From: Clostridia bacterium
Lineage (GTDB): Bacteria; Bacillota; Clostridia; Oscillospirales; CAG-272
Reading direction: 5' to 3'
Length of the DNA: 32,992 nt
Assembly (NCBI GenBank): GCA_017507985.1
Contig: JAFVZV010000016.1
Coordinates: forward strand, 1 to 32,992
The notes below the pieces were generated by a model that ran no database searches, was not told where the DNA came from, and saw nothing but the letters and a program-made list of their open reading frames with translations. Of this stretch, positions 17,034 to 26,679 are shown piece after piece. The translations under genes were made by a program, and so were the position numbers. Each line of letters begins with the position of its first letter. Position 1 is the first letter of the stretch.

Positions 17034-18473
17034 TCACAGCGCGCGATACATATCAAGGTAACGCTCGGCAGACACGTTCCAGGAAAAATCGGTCTCCATG
17101 ATCTTGCGGACAAGAGCCTTGCGTTCTTTTGCATTTTCGTACAGTGCAATGGCGGCACCTGTGCGCTCTGCCAACTCCCAAGAGGAGTAGTTAGCGAATG
17201 TGAAGCCATTGCCGTGGATATTGCCGTCCTCATCCTTCCAGTATCCTTTGATGGAATCGTACAGGCCGCCTGTTTCGCGGGTGACGGGAATGGCACCGTA
17301 GCGAGAGGCGATCATCTGTGACAGGCCACAAGGCTCACTGCGGGAGGGCATGAGGAAGATATCTGCAGCGGCGTAGATACGCTTGGACAGATCGCGGTCA
17401 TACTGAATCAACGCGCGCACCTTATCGGGGAACTGCGCTTGCAAATCGAGGAAGAACTGCTCGTATCTTGCCTCTCCTTTGCCGAGAATGACGAGCTGTG
17501 CGTTTTGCTCCTTCATTAGATTATACGCGATTTCAGTAATTAAGTCAAGACCTTTATGCGTCGCCAAGCGCGAAATTATTGCCAAAAGTGGGGTTTCCGG
17601 GCTTTCGGGAAGTCCGGTTTCACGTTGTAGAGCAACTTTATTGGCATATTTGCGATGAATGGACGCCGCGCTGTAGTGCTGTGTGATCACGGGATCGGTC
17701 TTGGGATTGTAATAGTCGTAGTCGATGCCGTTGAGAATACCGCACAGCTTGCCTGTGTGATTGCGCAGGCAGTAGTGCAGACCGTGGGCGTATTCGGGCG
17801 AGAGGATCTCTTCGGCGTAGCGAGGGGAGACGGTCGTGACGCGGTCGGCACATTCGATGGCGGCCTTCATCAGATTGATGCAACCGCCGTAATTCATCAG
17901 CGAATATTGCTCGTAGCCCAAATCAAATACATCACTCAAAATACCAAAGTCGTATTTGCCCTGATATTCGATGTTGTGGATAGTGAAAACAGAACGGATG
18001 GTGTGATAGCCTTCGACGTAACGGTAATTGGCGTTCAGATAAACCACGGAAAGTGCTGCTTGCCAATCGTGTGCGTGAAGAATGTCGGGATAGTAGTTCA
18101 AATGACGCATCATCTCAAGCACGGCGCGGCAGAAATAGGCGTAGCGTTCGCCGTCATCCAGCTGACCGTATAGGGTGTCGCGTTTGAAATAATATTCATT
18201 GTCCAAAAAGTAGTAGGTTACGCCGTCCTTGACCAAAGAGTAGACACCGCAGTATTGGTTTCGCCAGGCGAGCTTGACGTAAAAAACAGCCTCTTGCTTC
18301 ATTTGCGCCCGCCATGTTTCGGATACCTGAGCGTACAATGGGATAACTACGCGGATATCGGCTTCCGGATCAGCAGCGGCGATGGCGGCAGGCAGAGAAC
18401 CGAGGACGTCACCCAATCCGCCCGTGGCGGCAAAGGGCATAGCTTCTGCACCTACAAACAAAATTTTCTTCAT
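17034..18473 (-). CDS. glgA: Glycogen synthase (ADP-glucose type, GT5)
   Basis: Transfers glucose from ADP-glucose to the growing alpha-1,4 chain. The 479-residue protein starts MKKILFVGAEAMPF and has the GT5 landmarks HAHDWQAALSVVYL, FTIHNIEYQGKYD, NGIDYDYYNPKTD, LAIISRLATHKGLDLI, and the nucleotide-site block PSRSEPCGLSQMIASRYGAI followed by TGGL. The N-terminal ADP-glucose motif, KTGGL in E. coli GlgA, is ATGGL here: the Lys is Ala. ATG 18473 is supported by AAAAGGAG upstream; a longer frame from 18599 would run into the glgD end and is rejected. Third member of the sugar-nucleotide part of the operon, 82 bases after glgD with a strong hairpin between. Confidence 0.95.
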   Translation of the reverse strand: MKKILFVGAEAMPFAATGGLGDVLGSLPAAIAAADPEADIRVVIPLYAQVSETWRAQMKQEAVFYVKLAWRNQYCGVYSLVKDGVTYYFLDNEYYFKRDTLYGQLDDGERYAYFCRAVLEMMRHLNYYPDILHAHDWQAALSVVYLNANYRYVEGYHTIRSVFTIHNIEYQGKYDFGILSDVFDLGYEQYSLMNYGGCINLMKAAIECADRVTTVSPRYAEEILSPEYAHGLHYCLRNHTGKLCGILNGIDYDYYNPKTDPVITQHYSAASIHRKYANKVALQRETGLPESPETPLLAIISRLATHKGLDLITEIAYNLMKEQNAQLVILGKGEARYEQFFLDLQAQFPDKVRALIQYDRDLSKRIYAAADIFLMPSRSEPCGLSQMIASRYGAIPVTRETGGLYDSIKGYWKDEDGNIHGNGFTFANYSSWELAERTGAAIALYENAKERKALVRKIMETDFSWNVSAERYLDMYRAL

Positions 18474-18503
18474 AAAAAATCTCCTTTTGCTTTGTTGAAA
18501 CAG

Positions 18504-18528
18504 CCCGCTCGCGCAGAGCACGAGCGGG
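18504..18528. promoter_or_regulatory. Intercistronic stem-loop between glgD and glgA
   Basis: Perfect 8-bp GC-rich stem CCCGCTCG (18504-18511)/CGAGCGGG (18521-18528) with a 9-base loop, in the only sizeable gap among the glgB-glgC-glgD-glgA genes. On the minus strand it is followed by CTGTTTC, not a clear T-run, so a partial terminator or an mRNA-stability element is more likely than a full stop. Confidence 0.65.
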
Positions 18529-18555
18529 TGTGGATCGGATCGGACGATACTGTTT

Positions 18556-19695
18556 TTAAACGATAGCGCCTTTTTCGATGTAGAAGGGCATGGTTTCATA
18601 TCCTGCCAGCGTACGACCGTCGCGGATGGTTACGTTCTTGTCTGCGATGACACCTTGAAGCGTGACGTTGTTACCCGTGTAGGTGTCCTGCAGAAGGATG
18701 GAGTTGCGGATCACAGTGCCGCGTCCGACGTGAACGCCACGGAACAAAATCGAATTTTCCACCGTGCCTTCGATAACACAGCCGTCAGCAATGAGCGAGC
18801 CTGTGACCTTAGAGCCCGGCATATATTTGGTGGGCGCACTGTTGCGGACCTTGGTCAGAATGGGGAAACCTTCCTGCTGGAACAGATCGGCGCGTACACC
18901 CGACTCAAGCAGCTGCATCGAACGCTTGAAATAGGTCTCCATTGAGTTGATCTGCGCGCACCAACCCTCAAAGTAGGAAACGTGCAATTTCCAGCGATTC
19001 AGATTGGGACGAAGGACATCAATGTCAAAGCTGGATGCGCCGTGTGCGGCAGCATTTTCCAGCATATTGCGCATAAAGGTGGTCTTCATGACTATGACAT
19101 TGATCATAACGTTGCGCTCGCCCAAATCGCTTGGCAACGCACGGGCGTAGGAGGTCAGGCGGCCATTTTCGTCGCTTTCCACCAAAACATCGTCATGGTC
19201 GAGCATGCCCTCGGTGATGTTCATCTTTTGAGCAACGAAGGTGATGTCGGCATCCTTGGTTAGGTGCTCGTCGACCAGCTTTTTAAGGTCCATATTGCAA
19301 ATGACGTTGCCGTCACACAGTACGATGACATCCTCGGAGCAGTGACGTACGAAATCCAGCGTGGACATCATAGCGGCAAGGCGAGTGGGGAAGGTGGATT
19401 GGTGCGTGGTCAGCGGATCATAGCCTGAGATCAGAGGAGGCAGCATACGGATACCGCCGCTGCGGCGAGCCAGATCCCAGTCCTTGCCCGTGCCGATATG
19501 GTCGAGTAGGGATTTATAGTTGAAGTCGGTGGCAATACCGATGTTGGTGATGCCTGCGTTGACCATGTTGGACAGAGGAAAGTCGATCAGACGATAGCGG
19601 CAACCAAAGGGAACGCTCGACAGAATTCTGCGACGGGTCATTTCGGGCAGCTTTCCGCGGTTAAGATTGGATAAGATCAAACCTGCAATACTCAT
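18556..19695 (-). CDS. glgD: Glucose-1-phosphate adenylyltransferase subunit GlgD
   Basis: Non-catalytic or regulatory partner of GlgC in Firmicutes. The 379-residue protein has the nucleotidyltransferase fold (PFGCRYRLIDFPLSNMVNAGI near 29-49, and LCDGNVICNMDL) and a C-terminal left-handed beta-helix with repeated hexapeptides (GSLIADGCVIEGTVENSILF). The glycine-rich nucleotide loop that GlgC has ([10 protein letters not shown]) is replaced here by LILSNLNRGKLPEMT, which is what defines GlgD. AAGGAGG lies before ATG 19695. It begins 12 bases after the end of glgC, so the two subunits are made together. Confidence 0.95.
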   Translation of the reverse strand: MSIAGLILSNLNRGKLPEMTRRRILSSVPFGCRYRLIDFPLSNMVNAGITNIGIATDFNYKSLLDHIGTGKDWDLARRSGGIRMLPPLISGYDPLTTHQSTFPTRLAAMMSTLDFVRHCSEDVIVLCDGNVICNMDLKKLVDEHLTKDADITFVAQKMNITEGMLDHDDVLVESDENGRLTSYARALPSDLGERNVMINVIVMKTTFMRNMLENAAAHGASSFDIDVLRPNLNRWKLHVSYFEGWCAQINSMETYFKRSMQLLESGVRADLFQQEGFPILTKVRNSAPTKYMPGSKVTGSLIADGCVIEGTVENSILFRGVHVGRGTVIRNSILLQDTYTGNNVTLQGVIADKNVTIRDGRTLAGYETMPFYIEKGAIV

Positions 19696-19707
19696 GGTGT
19701 TGCCTCC

Positions 19708-20892
19708 TTACAGTTCAGAAATCATTTTACCGTCGGGAATGATCGTGCCCGAGGGGATCTTGACGCCCGTGCCGATGACGGTAATGTCGGTAGAGCTGTC
19801 ACGCGGTGCGCCGACTTTGGCGCCTGCACCGATATCTACGCCCTCGTCGAGAATGGCGTAGTTGACAGTTGCACCTTCGCCGATGACAGTGTTGCCCATG
19901 ATGACGCTGTCCTTGACGTAGGCACCGTACATGACGCGAACGCCCGAACCCAGCACGCAATTCTTGACCGTGCCATGGATCTCACAGCCCTCGGTGATAG
20001 AGGAGTTGTCGATAACAGCCGTCTTGCCGACAAACTGGGGCTCCTCGGCATGGTGGCGGGAATAGATGCGCCAGGACTCGTCAGAGACGTTAAGCGTGGG
20101 GACGTCACCCAAAAGGTCCATATTGGCTTCCCAAAGCGACTGGATGGTACCGACGTCCTTCCAATAGCCTTCAAAGGGATAAGCCATCATTTTTTCGCCT
20201 GCCGCGAGCATATTGGGAATGATATTCTTGCCGAAATCGTTGGCAGAGGCGGGATCGGCTGCATCGGCAACGAGGTAGTCAAACAGCTTCTTTTTGTTGA
20301 AGATGTAGATACCCATGGATGCTTTGGCGGAATCGGGGTTCTTGGGTTTTTCGGTGAATTTGTAGATGGTGCCGTCCTCGTGCGTGCTCATGATGCCGAA
20401 ACGGCTGGCCTCCTCCAGTGTTACCTCAAGCACTGCGATGGTACAGTCTGCGCCGCGTTCCTTATGGAACTTGAGCATTTTGCTGTAATCCATGTGGTAG
20501 ATGTGGTCACCCGAAAGAATGAGAACGTACTCAGCGTTGTATTGGTCGATAAATTCCATGTTCTGATAGATGGCGTTTGCCGTGCCCTTGTACCAATCCG
20601 CGCCGTTTTGGCCTTGATAAGGCGGCAGGATCTTGACGCCGCCTACGTTGCGGTCGAGATCCCAGGGAAGACCGTTACCGATGTACTCATTGAGCACAAG
20701 CGGCTGATACTGGGTGAGGACACCTACGGTATCAATGCCAGAGTTGATACAGTTGGACAGTGGGAAGTCGATGATGCGGTATTTACCGCCGAAGCGTACA
20801 GCGGGCTTGGCGGTTTTTTTGGTCAGCGCGTACAGACGGCTACCTTGTCCGCCTGCGAGAAGCATGGCGACACATTCTTTCTTTTGGTGCAT
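19708..20892 (-). CDS. glgC: Glucose-1-phosphate adenylyltransferase, catalytic subunit
   Basis: Makes ADP-glucose from ATP and glucose-1-phosphate, the committed step of bacterial glycogen synthesis. The 394-residue chain has the pyrophosphorylase signature [20 protein letters not shown] at 10-29, then [33 protein letters not shown] and [11 protein letters not shown]. The chain continues with [26 protein letters not shown] and a C-terminal beta-helix. ATG 20892 with GAGGAGG upstream is the start; a longer frame from 20967 would overlap the glgB end. It follows glgB by 46 bases. Confidence 0.97.
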   Translation of the reverse strand: MHQKKECVAMLLAGGQGSRLYALTKKTAKPAVRFGGKYRIIDFPLSNCINSGIDTVGVLTQYQPLVLNEYIGNGLPWDLDRNVGGVKILPPYQGQNGADWYKGTANAIYQNMEFIDQYNAEYVLILSGDHIYHMDYSKMLKFHKERGADCTIAVLEVTLEEASRFGIMSTHEDGTIYKFTEKPKNPDSAKASMGIYIFNKKKLFDYLVADAADPASANDFGKNIIPNMLAAGEKMMAYPFEGYWKDVGTIQSLWEANMDLLGDVPTLNVSDESWRIYSRHHAEEPQFVGKTAVIDNSSITEGCEIHGTVKNCVLGSGVRVMYGAYVKDSVIMGNTVIGEGATVNYAILDEGVDIGAGAKVGAPRDSSTDITVIGTGVKIPSGTIIPDGKMISEL

Positions 20893-20938
20893 GATGATTC
20901 CTCCTCTATGTGTTGATATATAAATGAATAAATAACGA

Positions 20939-22864
20939 TCAAGTGTTCTTTTTTGCGCGAGGTGCACGCCTTTTGGGTGGAACGCGGCGCAGCATAACGG
21001 CGCTCATGCTCGGCAGGTCAAAGCAGATGCGATGTGCAAACCCGTGGCAGAGTACGGCTTCGCTGGAAATGGGGGCGCTGTTATGCAACCCACCGCCGCC
21101 AAACTCCTTGGCATCCGAGTTGAAGATTTCTTCGTACTTGCCCTTTTTGGGAACGCCGACGTAAAAGCCGCGGCGTTCGACGGGGGTAAAGTTGAGGACG
21201 ACGATGATGTCTTCCCCCGTTTTGGGGTCGATGCGGCGATAGGAATATACGCTTTCGTTGGCGTTGTCGGCATCGATCCAAGACATACCGTCCCAGCTGT
21301 CGTCGCAGGCCCAAAGAGCGGGATGTTCAAGATAAAAATGATTGAGCGCGGCAAAGTAGCGCTGCATGGCGGCATGCATATCATATTTCAGCAAAAACCA
21401 CTCGATTTGCCCATCGTAATCCCATTCGCGGAACTGGCCGATTTCATTTCCCATGAAGTTGAGCTTTTTAGCGGGATGAGTCATTTGCCATGCGTAAAAT
21501 ACCCGCTCGCCCGCAAACTTTTGTTCGTATTGTCCGGGCATGCGGTCAAGCAAGGACAGCTTGCCGTGCACCACTTCGTCGTGCGAGATGGGCAAAACGT
21601 ATTGCTCGGAAAACACATACGTCAGTGAGAACGTCATTTTATAATGGCTTCCGCTCCGGAACAGCGGATCTAATTTGGCATAAGAGAGCGAGTCGTTCAT
21701 CCAGCCCATGCACCACTTGAGCGAAAATCCCAAGCCGTCAGGAGAGGTGACGCCGCCGAAATCGCCCGATTCCTCGGCGATAGTGAGCACGTCGGGATGG
21801 GAGCGATGCAGATACTCGTTCAGCTTTTTAAAGAAGGCGATGGATTCGAGGTTGCGATTGTCACCGTAGACGTTGGGACACCATTCGCCGGGCAATTTAT
21901 CGTAGTCCAGATACAGCATAGCTGCAACGGCATCGACACGCAGACCGTCGGCGTGGAATTCTTCGATCCAGTAGACGGCGCTGGAAATCAGGAAGCTCTG
22001 TACCTCTTCACGACCAACGTCAAAGCAACGTGTGCCCCAGCCGCGGTGCTCCATTCGGTCCTTGCCTTGATATTCGTACAGAGGCTGACCGTCGAATTCG
22101 TACAAGCCGTGGGCGTCTTTGGGGAAGTGGGCAGGAACCCAGTCGAGGATAACGCCAATGCCTGCTTCGTGCATGGAATCGACAAAGCCGCGGAACTCGT
22201 CGGGCTCGCCAAAACGAGCGGTGGGGGCGAAATAACCGGTCACCTGATAGCCCCACGAGCCGTCGTAGGGATGCTCCATGACGGGCATCAGTTCAACGTG
22301 GGTGTAGCCCATCTGCTTGAGATAGGGTGCCAGTTCGCAGGCGAGCTCGCTATAGGAAAGATAACTTCCGTCCTCGTGACGTACCCATGAACCGGGATGA
22401 AGTTCGTAAATATTGATGGGTTGACGGCGAAATCCGTCGCCCGACATGGTTGCGGCACGGTGGGCAAGCCAGCCTTCGTCGCGCCAGATATAATTCGAGG
22501 TGTAAAAGCGTGAAGCGTTGGCCGGCGGCAGCTCCGAGGCACGTGCGTACGGGTCAGCCTTGTACAGAACGCGACCGTCGTTCGTTACGATGCGGAATTT
22601 ATACAGCGCCCCTTGCTGAACGTTGGCGTCGGACGCTTCCCAAACACCGGCTTGAGTGATGCGCTGCATCGGAATGCCCTCATCCCAACCGCAAAAGTTG
22701 CCCACAACGAATACGGCGGCGGCATTGGGTGCCCATACACGAAAGACGACACCATGCTCGGTCGGATGTGCGCCAAGATAGGCATCGGCGTGATAGTTTG
22801 TCCCCTGATGGAACAAAAACGGTGCCAGATCGGGCGTATTTTCATTGTTGGTTGTGCGGTTCAT
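20939..22864 (-). CDS. glgB: 1,4-alpha-glucan branching enzyme (GH13_9)
   Basis: Introduces alpha-1,6 branches into glycogen. The 641-residue protein has an N-terminal CBM48-type domain ([20 protein letters not shown] near 41-60) and a catalytic barrel with ELHPGSW and [20 protein letters not shown]. The four GH13 regions are DWVPAHFP (241-248), [15 protein letters not shown] with nucleophile D311, TIAEES with E364, and [12 protein letters not shown] with H428/D429. A C-terminal beta domain follows, ending in a basic tail. ATG 22864 is preferred, with AGGGGG 9 bases upstream, over an in-frame ATG at 22900. It is the first gene of the glycogen operon and lies directly behind its promoter. Confidence 0.96.
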   Translation of the reverse strand: MNRTTNNENTPDLAPFLFHQGTNYHADAYLGAHPTEHGVVFRVWAPNAAAVFVVGNFCGWDEGIPMQRITQAGVWEASDANVQQGALYKFRIVTNDGRVLYKADPYARASELPPANASRFYTSNYIWRDEGWLAHRAATMSGDGFRRQPINIYELHPGSWVRHEDGSYLSYSELACELAPYLKQMGYTHVELMPVMEHPYDGSWGYQVTGYFAPTARFGEPDEFRGFVDSMHEAGIGVILDWVPAHFPKDAHGLYEFDGQPLYEYQGKDRMEHRGWGTRCFDVGREEVQSFLISSAVYWIEEFHADGLRVDAVAAMLYLDYDKLPGEWCPNVYGDNRNLESIAFFKKLNEYLHRSHPDVLTIAEESGDFGGVTSPDGLGFSLKWCMGWMNDSLSYAKLDPLFRSGSHYKMTFSLTYVFSEQYVLPISHDEVVHGKLSLLDRMPGQYEQKFAGERVFYAWQMTHPAKKLNFMGNEIGQFREWDYDGQIEWFLLKYDMHAAMQRYFAALNHFYLEHPALWACDDSWDGMSWIDADNANESVYSYRRIDPKTGEDIIVVLNFTPVERRGFYVGVPKKGKYEEIFNSDAKEFGGGGLHNSAPISSEAVLCHGFAHRICFDLPSMSAVMLRRVPPKRRAPRAKKNT

Positions 22865-23223
22865 GAAATCATGCCCCCTTTTTTGTTGGAAATAACACAC
22901 AAATATATATTATATATTATCATATACATCAAACAAAATCAAGTAAAATCTTTTAAATATGTATATTTTTTACAAAAAAATCAGCATTACGCCGAGAAAT
23001 AAACGTTGAAACGGAGGTGCGCTACGAATAGCATACCCGAAAGTGTAAAAAAAACAACGCGAATTTGGGCAGAGAAAGCATTTTTTGCAAATATCATAAA
23101 TTGTTCATATTTATGTCAGAATTTAGACACATTGAAAAGGTATCATTTATTTGGGATATTTTACGCTGAGAGTAGCGTGATCATTGATGGCCGACGCGAT
23201 CGGCGAGAAAGGATGGAATCGGT
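22865..23223. other. 359-base divergent intergenic region between glgB and the ABC operon
   Basis: Strongly AT-rich on the glgB side (22895-22985). It holds the glg promoter there. On the ABC side there are two small hairpins close to the start: CGCT/AGCG (23164-23177) and GCCGA/TCGGC (23190-23204), the second just before the ribosome site. I see a TATCAT near 23141 but no good -35, so no ABC promoter is claimed. A possible 73-codon frame in this region has no ribosome site and is rejected. Confidence 0.6.
22909..22942 (-). promoter_or_regulatory. Promoter of the glycogen operon
   Basis: On the minus strand two overlapping solutions exist: TTGATT (22937-22942), 17 bases, TAATAT (22914-22919); and TTGTTT (22931-22936), 16 bases, TATAAT (22909-22914). 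Either would place the transcript start about 40 bases before glgB. Confidence 0.65.
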
Positions 23224-24213
23224 TTGATCGAGGTAAAGCATTTGACCAAGACGTATGGCAATCACCATGCGCTCAAGGATATTAGTTTTAAGATCACCAA
23301 CGGAAAGATTTACGGGCTGCTTGGTCCCAACGGTGCAGGCAAATCCACGACGATGAATATTATGACGGGGTGTCTGGCTGCCACGGCAGGAACAGTCAAG
23401 ATCAACGGATTTGATATTTATAAGGACGCGACCGAAGCCAAGCGCCTGATTGGCTATTTGCCAGAGCAGCCGCCGCTGTATGAGGATATGACGCCCGAGG
23501 AATATCTGACGTTTGTTGCGGAGGCTAAGGGAGTAGATCCCGAGCGTGTTGCCAGACAGGTCAAGGAAGTGATGGAGCAAACCTCTGTGACAGAAATGAA
23601 GGATCGCTTGATTCGCAATTTGTCCAAGGGCTGTCGTCAGAGAGTGGGTATCGCACAGGCGTTGCTCGGCAGTCCCGAGATTATCATTTTGGACGAGCCG
23701 ACGGTCGGTCTTGACCCCAAGCAGTTGGTCGAGATCCGTGAGATGGTTCGCAAGCTGGGGAAGAAGCACACGGTGATCATTTCCAGCCACATTCTGGCCG
23801 AGGTCAGCGAGATGTGCGACGAGCTGTTGGTCATCTCGGGCGGCGAACTGATCGCCCAGGGCGAGCTATCCGAGCTGGAAGCTATGTTGGGAGATACCGA
23901 CACGTTACATTTGGTTATTCGTGGCGACGAGGCGGGCGTGCTGGAAGTGCTTTATGGTATTGTTCAAAAAGAAAACTGCACCTTGCGATCCGCGACCAAG
24001 GAGGGAGAGGTGTCCGTTGACGTCTCCATTCCCCGTGAGAGCGACGTGCGCGACCGTATTTTCTTTGCCATGGCAGATCGCCGCTATGCTGTGCTGACCA
24101 TGGAGATTGAGCACAAGTCGCTGGAAAACGTTTTCTTGGCACTGACCGACCGTACGGCTGATTCGATCGAGCCCGAGCAACCAGAGAGTGAAGAGGAGGA
24201 GCTGGAGACATGA
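23224..24213 (+). CDS. ABC transporter ATP-binding protein, GldA-like
   Basis: Cytoplasmic ATPase of an ABC-2 type exporter. Residues 34-42 are the Walker A GPNGAGKST; the Q-loop region is LPEQPPLY. The signature LSKGCRQRVGIAQAL runs from 133 (LSGGQ replaced by LSKGC), Walker B is IIILDEP at 153-159, and the switch His is in ISSH at 189. A C-terminal extension of about 100 residues follows and ends in an acidic tail, as in GldA-like ATPases. The only reasonable start is TTG 23224 with AAAGGA 10 bases before it; there is no in-frame ATG nearby. It overlaps the permease gene by 4 bases (ATGA). The substrate is unknown. Confidence 0.9.
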   Translation: MIEVKHLTKTYGNHHALKDISFKITNGKIYGLLGPNGAGKSTTMNIMTGCLAATAGTVKINGFDIYKDATEAKRLIGYLPEQPPLYEDMTPEEYLTFVAEAKGVDPERVARQVKEVMEQTSVTEMKDRLIRNLSKGCRQRVGIAQALLGSPEIIILDEPTVGLDPKQLVEIREMVRKLGKKHTVIISSHILAEVSEMCDELLVISGGELIAQGELSELEAMLGDTDTLHLVIRGDEAGVLEVLYGIVQKENCTLRSATKEGEVSVDVSIPRESDVRDRIFFAMADRRYAVLTMEIEHKSLENVFLALTDRTADSIEPEQPESEEEELET

Positions 24214-25076
24214 TTGCCATATTCAAACGCGAAATGCGTTCCTACTTTCACAATGTGATCGGCTTTGTATTTCTTGCGTTACTGTTGCTTGCGGCAGGAG
24301 TGTTTTGTGCCATTTTTAACGTAATTCTCGGCTCTGCCGATTTTGCAGACTCGCTGTATTATCTTCAGCTTGCTCTGATCATTCTTATTCCGCTTCTGAC
24401 TATGCGGAGTATGACGGAAGAGCGGCGTGCACATACCGATCAGCTGCTATACTCCTTGCCTTTGCCGCTGTGGAAAATCGTGCTGGGCAAATATTTGGCA
24501 ATGGTTGCTATGTTGGGCATCGGTTGTGTTGTTATTGCGCTGTTTCCCTTGATTTTGACGCTGTTTGGTATGGACGCGTTGGGAACGGCCTATGCGACGC
24601 TGTTTGCCTTCTTCCTTTTGGGGGCGGCACTGATCGCATTTTGTATGTTCCTGTCCTCGCTGACGGAAAACCAGCTGATCGCCATGATCCTTTGCGTTGT
24701 GGGAATTTTGGTCATTTTCCTTTTGGACACCTTTGTTACGATCTTTATCTCCGCAGGCGCGGTGCTTTCCTTTATCGTATTGATCGTGCTGACACTGCTT
24801 GCGGCACTCGGTGTTTATGGACTGACCAAAAATCTGTACTTTTCCTCGCTTGTTGCGATTCTCGGCGTTTTGCCGCAGATCGTGATCTTCTTGATCGATT
24901 CTTCGCTGTATGACGGTATGCTTTACCGTGCCGTATCCGTGCTTTCGCTGTTTTACCGCTATACTGTGTTCGGTAGCGGCGTTTTCGATTTGACGACCAT
25001 TATTTACGACGCATCGTTTGCGGCTTTGTTTATCTTTATGACCTGGCTGGTCATGGATAAGCGCCGCCGTGCGTAA
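24210..25076 (+). CDS. ABC-2 type permease, GldF-like
   Basis: A 288-residue integral membrane protein with about six hydrophobic helices. It starts MIAIFKREMRSYFHNVIGFVF-like, with 20 residues typical of ABC-2 permeases (basic amphipathic start, then a helix), and carries LLTMRSMTEERRAHTDQLLY, a motif I associate with the GldF/YtrF-like exporter group. It begins at the stop of the ATPase gene (ATGA overlap), so the two are translationally coupled. Together with the next gene it forms a three-part transporter of the GldA-GldF-GldG plan. Gliding motility itself is not expected in this host. Confidence 0.87.
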   Translation: MIAIFKREMRSYFHNVIGFVFLALLLLAAGVFCAIFNVILGSADFADSLYYLQLALIILIPLLTMRSMTEERRAHTDQLLYSLPLPLWKIVLGKYLAMVAMLGIGCVVIALFPLILTLFGMDALGTAYATLFAFFLLGAALIAFCMFLSSLTENQLIAMILCVVGILVIFLLDTFVTIFISAGAVLSFIVLIVLTLLAALGVYGLTKNLYFSSLVAILGVLPQIVIFLIDSSLYDGMLYRAVSVLSLFYRYTVFGSGVFDLTTIIYDASFAALFIFMTWLVMDKRRRA

Positions 25077-25091
25077 AAGGAGGTGTGCCAA

Positions 25092-26618
25092 ATGAACAAT
25101 CAGCAACAAACCTCCCTTAAGGATCGTCTGCTTGGCTCCGATCGCCCCTCGCGTGATGCCGTTCGCATCACACTGGTGCTTGCCGCGCTTTTGGCGGCGT
25201 TGATCGTGATCAACCTGCTTGTTGGACTCATTCCCAAGGGTGTAACGCTCGTTGACATAACCGACAACGACCAATTCACCGTGTCCGCTACGACTAAGGA
25301 CTTTGTCAAAAAGGTCAAGGAGGACGTCACCATTTACGTGCTGTGTCCGACCAACGTTATGACGCCTACGCTGGATGCTCTTCTTGCTCGCTATCAGATG
25401 CTCAACGGCCATATCCACGTCAAAACGGTGGATGCGGTACGAGATACTGAAATTATAAAAAAATTCAGCGGTGCTGAAAGTATGTCGGATTATAGCGTGA
25501 TCGTTGAGAGCGATCGCCGCTATCGTATGATCGACAGCAGCAATATGTATTATTACTCCATCGAGGGTCTGAATGCGACGTTCACGCCGCAGGAGTATTA
25601 TTCCTTCCGCTATAGCGACAGTTACACCCAGGTCGCTATGGCTTACTATCAGCAGTACGGACTGATCCTTGATGACGTGACTCACTACTGCTTCCGCGCA
25701 GAGCAGGCCATCAGCGAGGCCATTGACTACGTAACGGCCGAGTCCATTCCTCACGTTTACGTGGCTAAGGGACACAATGAAACGCAGTTTGGCAATATGC
25801 TGACCTCCTTCTTATCGCAGCTTTCGCTGAATTATGAGGACATCAATTTGCGTGACGTTAGCACCTTGCCCAGCGATATGTCTAATTTGATCATTTACGC
25901 TCCTACCACGGACTTTACCGAGAGCGAGGCAGATATGGTTATTTCGTATCTGTCAGCGGGCGGTAACGTGCTGTTGATCACTGCCCCTGCCAATACAGCT
26001 ATGCCTAATCTTTTGCGTATTGCCGCTGCGATGGGACTTTCCCCCGTGGCAGGCGTGATCCACGAGGGAAATGCCAACCGCTACGTTGACGTTCCCACCG
26101 CACTGAACCCCGATATTAACGCCAAGCATACCATCACCTCCAGCGGTGTGAGCAACAAATATACCGTTGTTTGCCCAAATGCGCACGGCATCGGTACAGC
26201 AGCTACTCTTCCTGCCAATGTGACGGTGACGACGTTGTTCTCTACCTCGGATGCAGCCTACGTCGTACAGGCGGACGGCAGCGAGAAGGATATTGGAGCA
26301 ACGGCAATTGCCGTTGCGGCGCAAAACAGCGAAACAGGTGCCAAGCTGACTTGGTTTGCCAGTGCCGACGCGTTTGACGATGCCATCGTTGAAAAGAACG
26401 GCGGAAACTCGCTGTACTATCTGGCTATGTCGATTTACTGGCAGAGCAAAAGTTACACGCCCGTCATTGGGGATATTGCAGCAGTCGATCTGACTGATGA
26501 GCTGTTGGACGTGACGGATTTCTCAGTGATTTTGCTGAGTGTGATTCTGGTTATTCTCATTCCCGTGGCCTTCCTTGTTGCGGGACTTTCCATCCGTGCG
26601 CGTCGTAAGCGCAGATAA
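25092..26618 (+). CDS. GldG-like ABC transporter auxiliary membrane protein
   Basis: A 508-residue protein anchored at both ends: a helix at about 24-47 (ITLVLAALLAALIVINLLVG) and another near 478-500, followed by a basic tail RARRKRR. The large external part begins DITDNDQFTVSATTKDFVKKVKEDVTIYV, the pattern of the GldG/ABC_transp_aux family (SLS-like start, then a thioredoxin-fold-like domain). A second domain has IPHVYVAKGHNE, LSQLSLNYEDINL and SEADMVISYLSAGGNVLLIT, the GIFT-like end of the family. AAAGGAGGTG precedes ATG 25092, 15 bases after the permease. Its job in the transporter is not known; the family is assigned by motif plan. Confidence 0.82.
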   Translation: MNNQQQTSLKDRLLGSDRPSRDAVRITLVLAALLAALIVINLLVGLIPKGVTLVDITDNDQFTVSATTKDFVKKVKEDVTIYVLCPTNVMTPTLDALLARYQMLNGHIHVKTVDAVRDTEIIKKFSGAESMSDYSVIVESDRRYRMIDSSNMYYYSIEGLNATFTPQEYYSFRYSDSYTQVAMAYYQQYGLILDDVTHYCFRAEQAISEAIDYVTAESIPHVYVAKGHNETQFGNMLTSFLSQLSLNYEDINLRDVSTLPSDMSNLIIYAPTTDFTESEADMVISYLSAGGNVLLITAPANTAMPNLLRIAAAMGLSPVAGVIHEGNANRYVDVPTALNPDINAKHTITSSGVSNKYTVVCPNAHGIGTAATLPANVTVTTLFSTSDAAYVVQADGSEKDIGATAIAVAAQNSETGAKLTWFASADAFDDAIVEKNGGNSLYYLAMSIYWQSKSYTPVIGDIAAVDLTDELLDVTDFSVILLSVILVILIPVAFLVAGLSIRARRKRR

Positions 26619-26629
26619 CGAAAAAACAC

Positions 26630-26661
26630 ACAAAATGCTCGCCGCTCGGTGAGCATTTTGT
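26630..26661 (+). terminator. Terminator after the ABC operon
   Basis: Stem ACAAAATGCTCGCC (26630-26643) with GGTGAGCATTTTGT (26648-26661), 14 bp with one G-T pair and a 4-base loop GCTC; the T-rich arm serves as the tract. Confidence 0.75.
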
Positions 26662-26679
26662 CTACCAAAAGGAGTCAAC

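Noticed and set aside
23006..23227. Possible 73-codon gene before the ABC operon
   Set aside because: No ribosome site in front of its ATG, overlaps the ABC start, and the translation looks random; a GGAGGTG near 23012 has no start codon at the right distance.
24447..25775. Open frame of about 442 codons on the minus strand opposite the ABC permease and GldG-like gene
   Set aside because: The product is biased (His, Gln, Arg, Asn rich, from antisense of membrane helices) and has no ribosome site; the plus-strand genes are clear.
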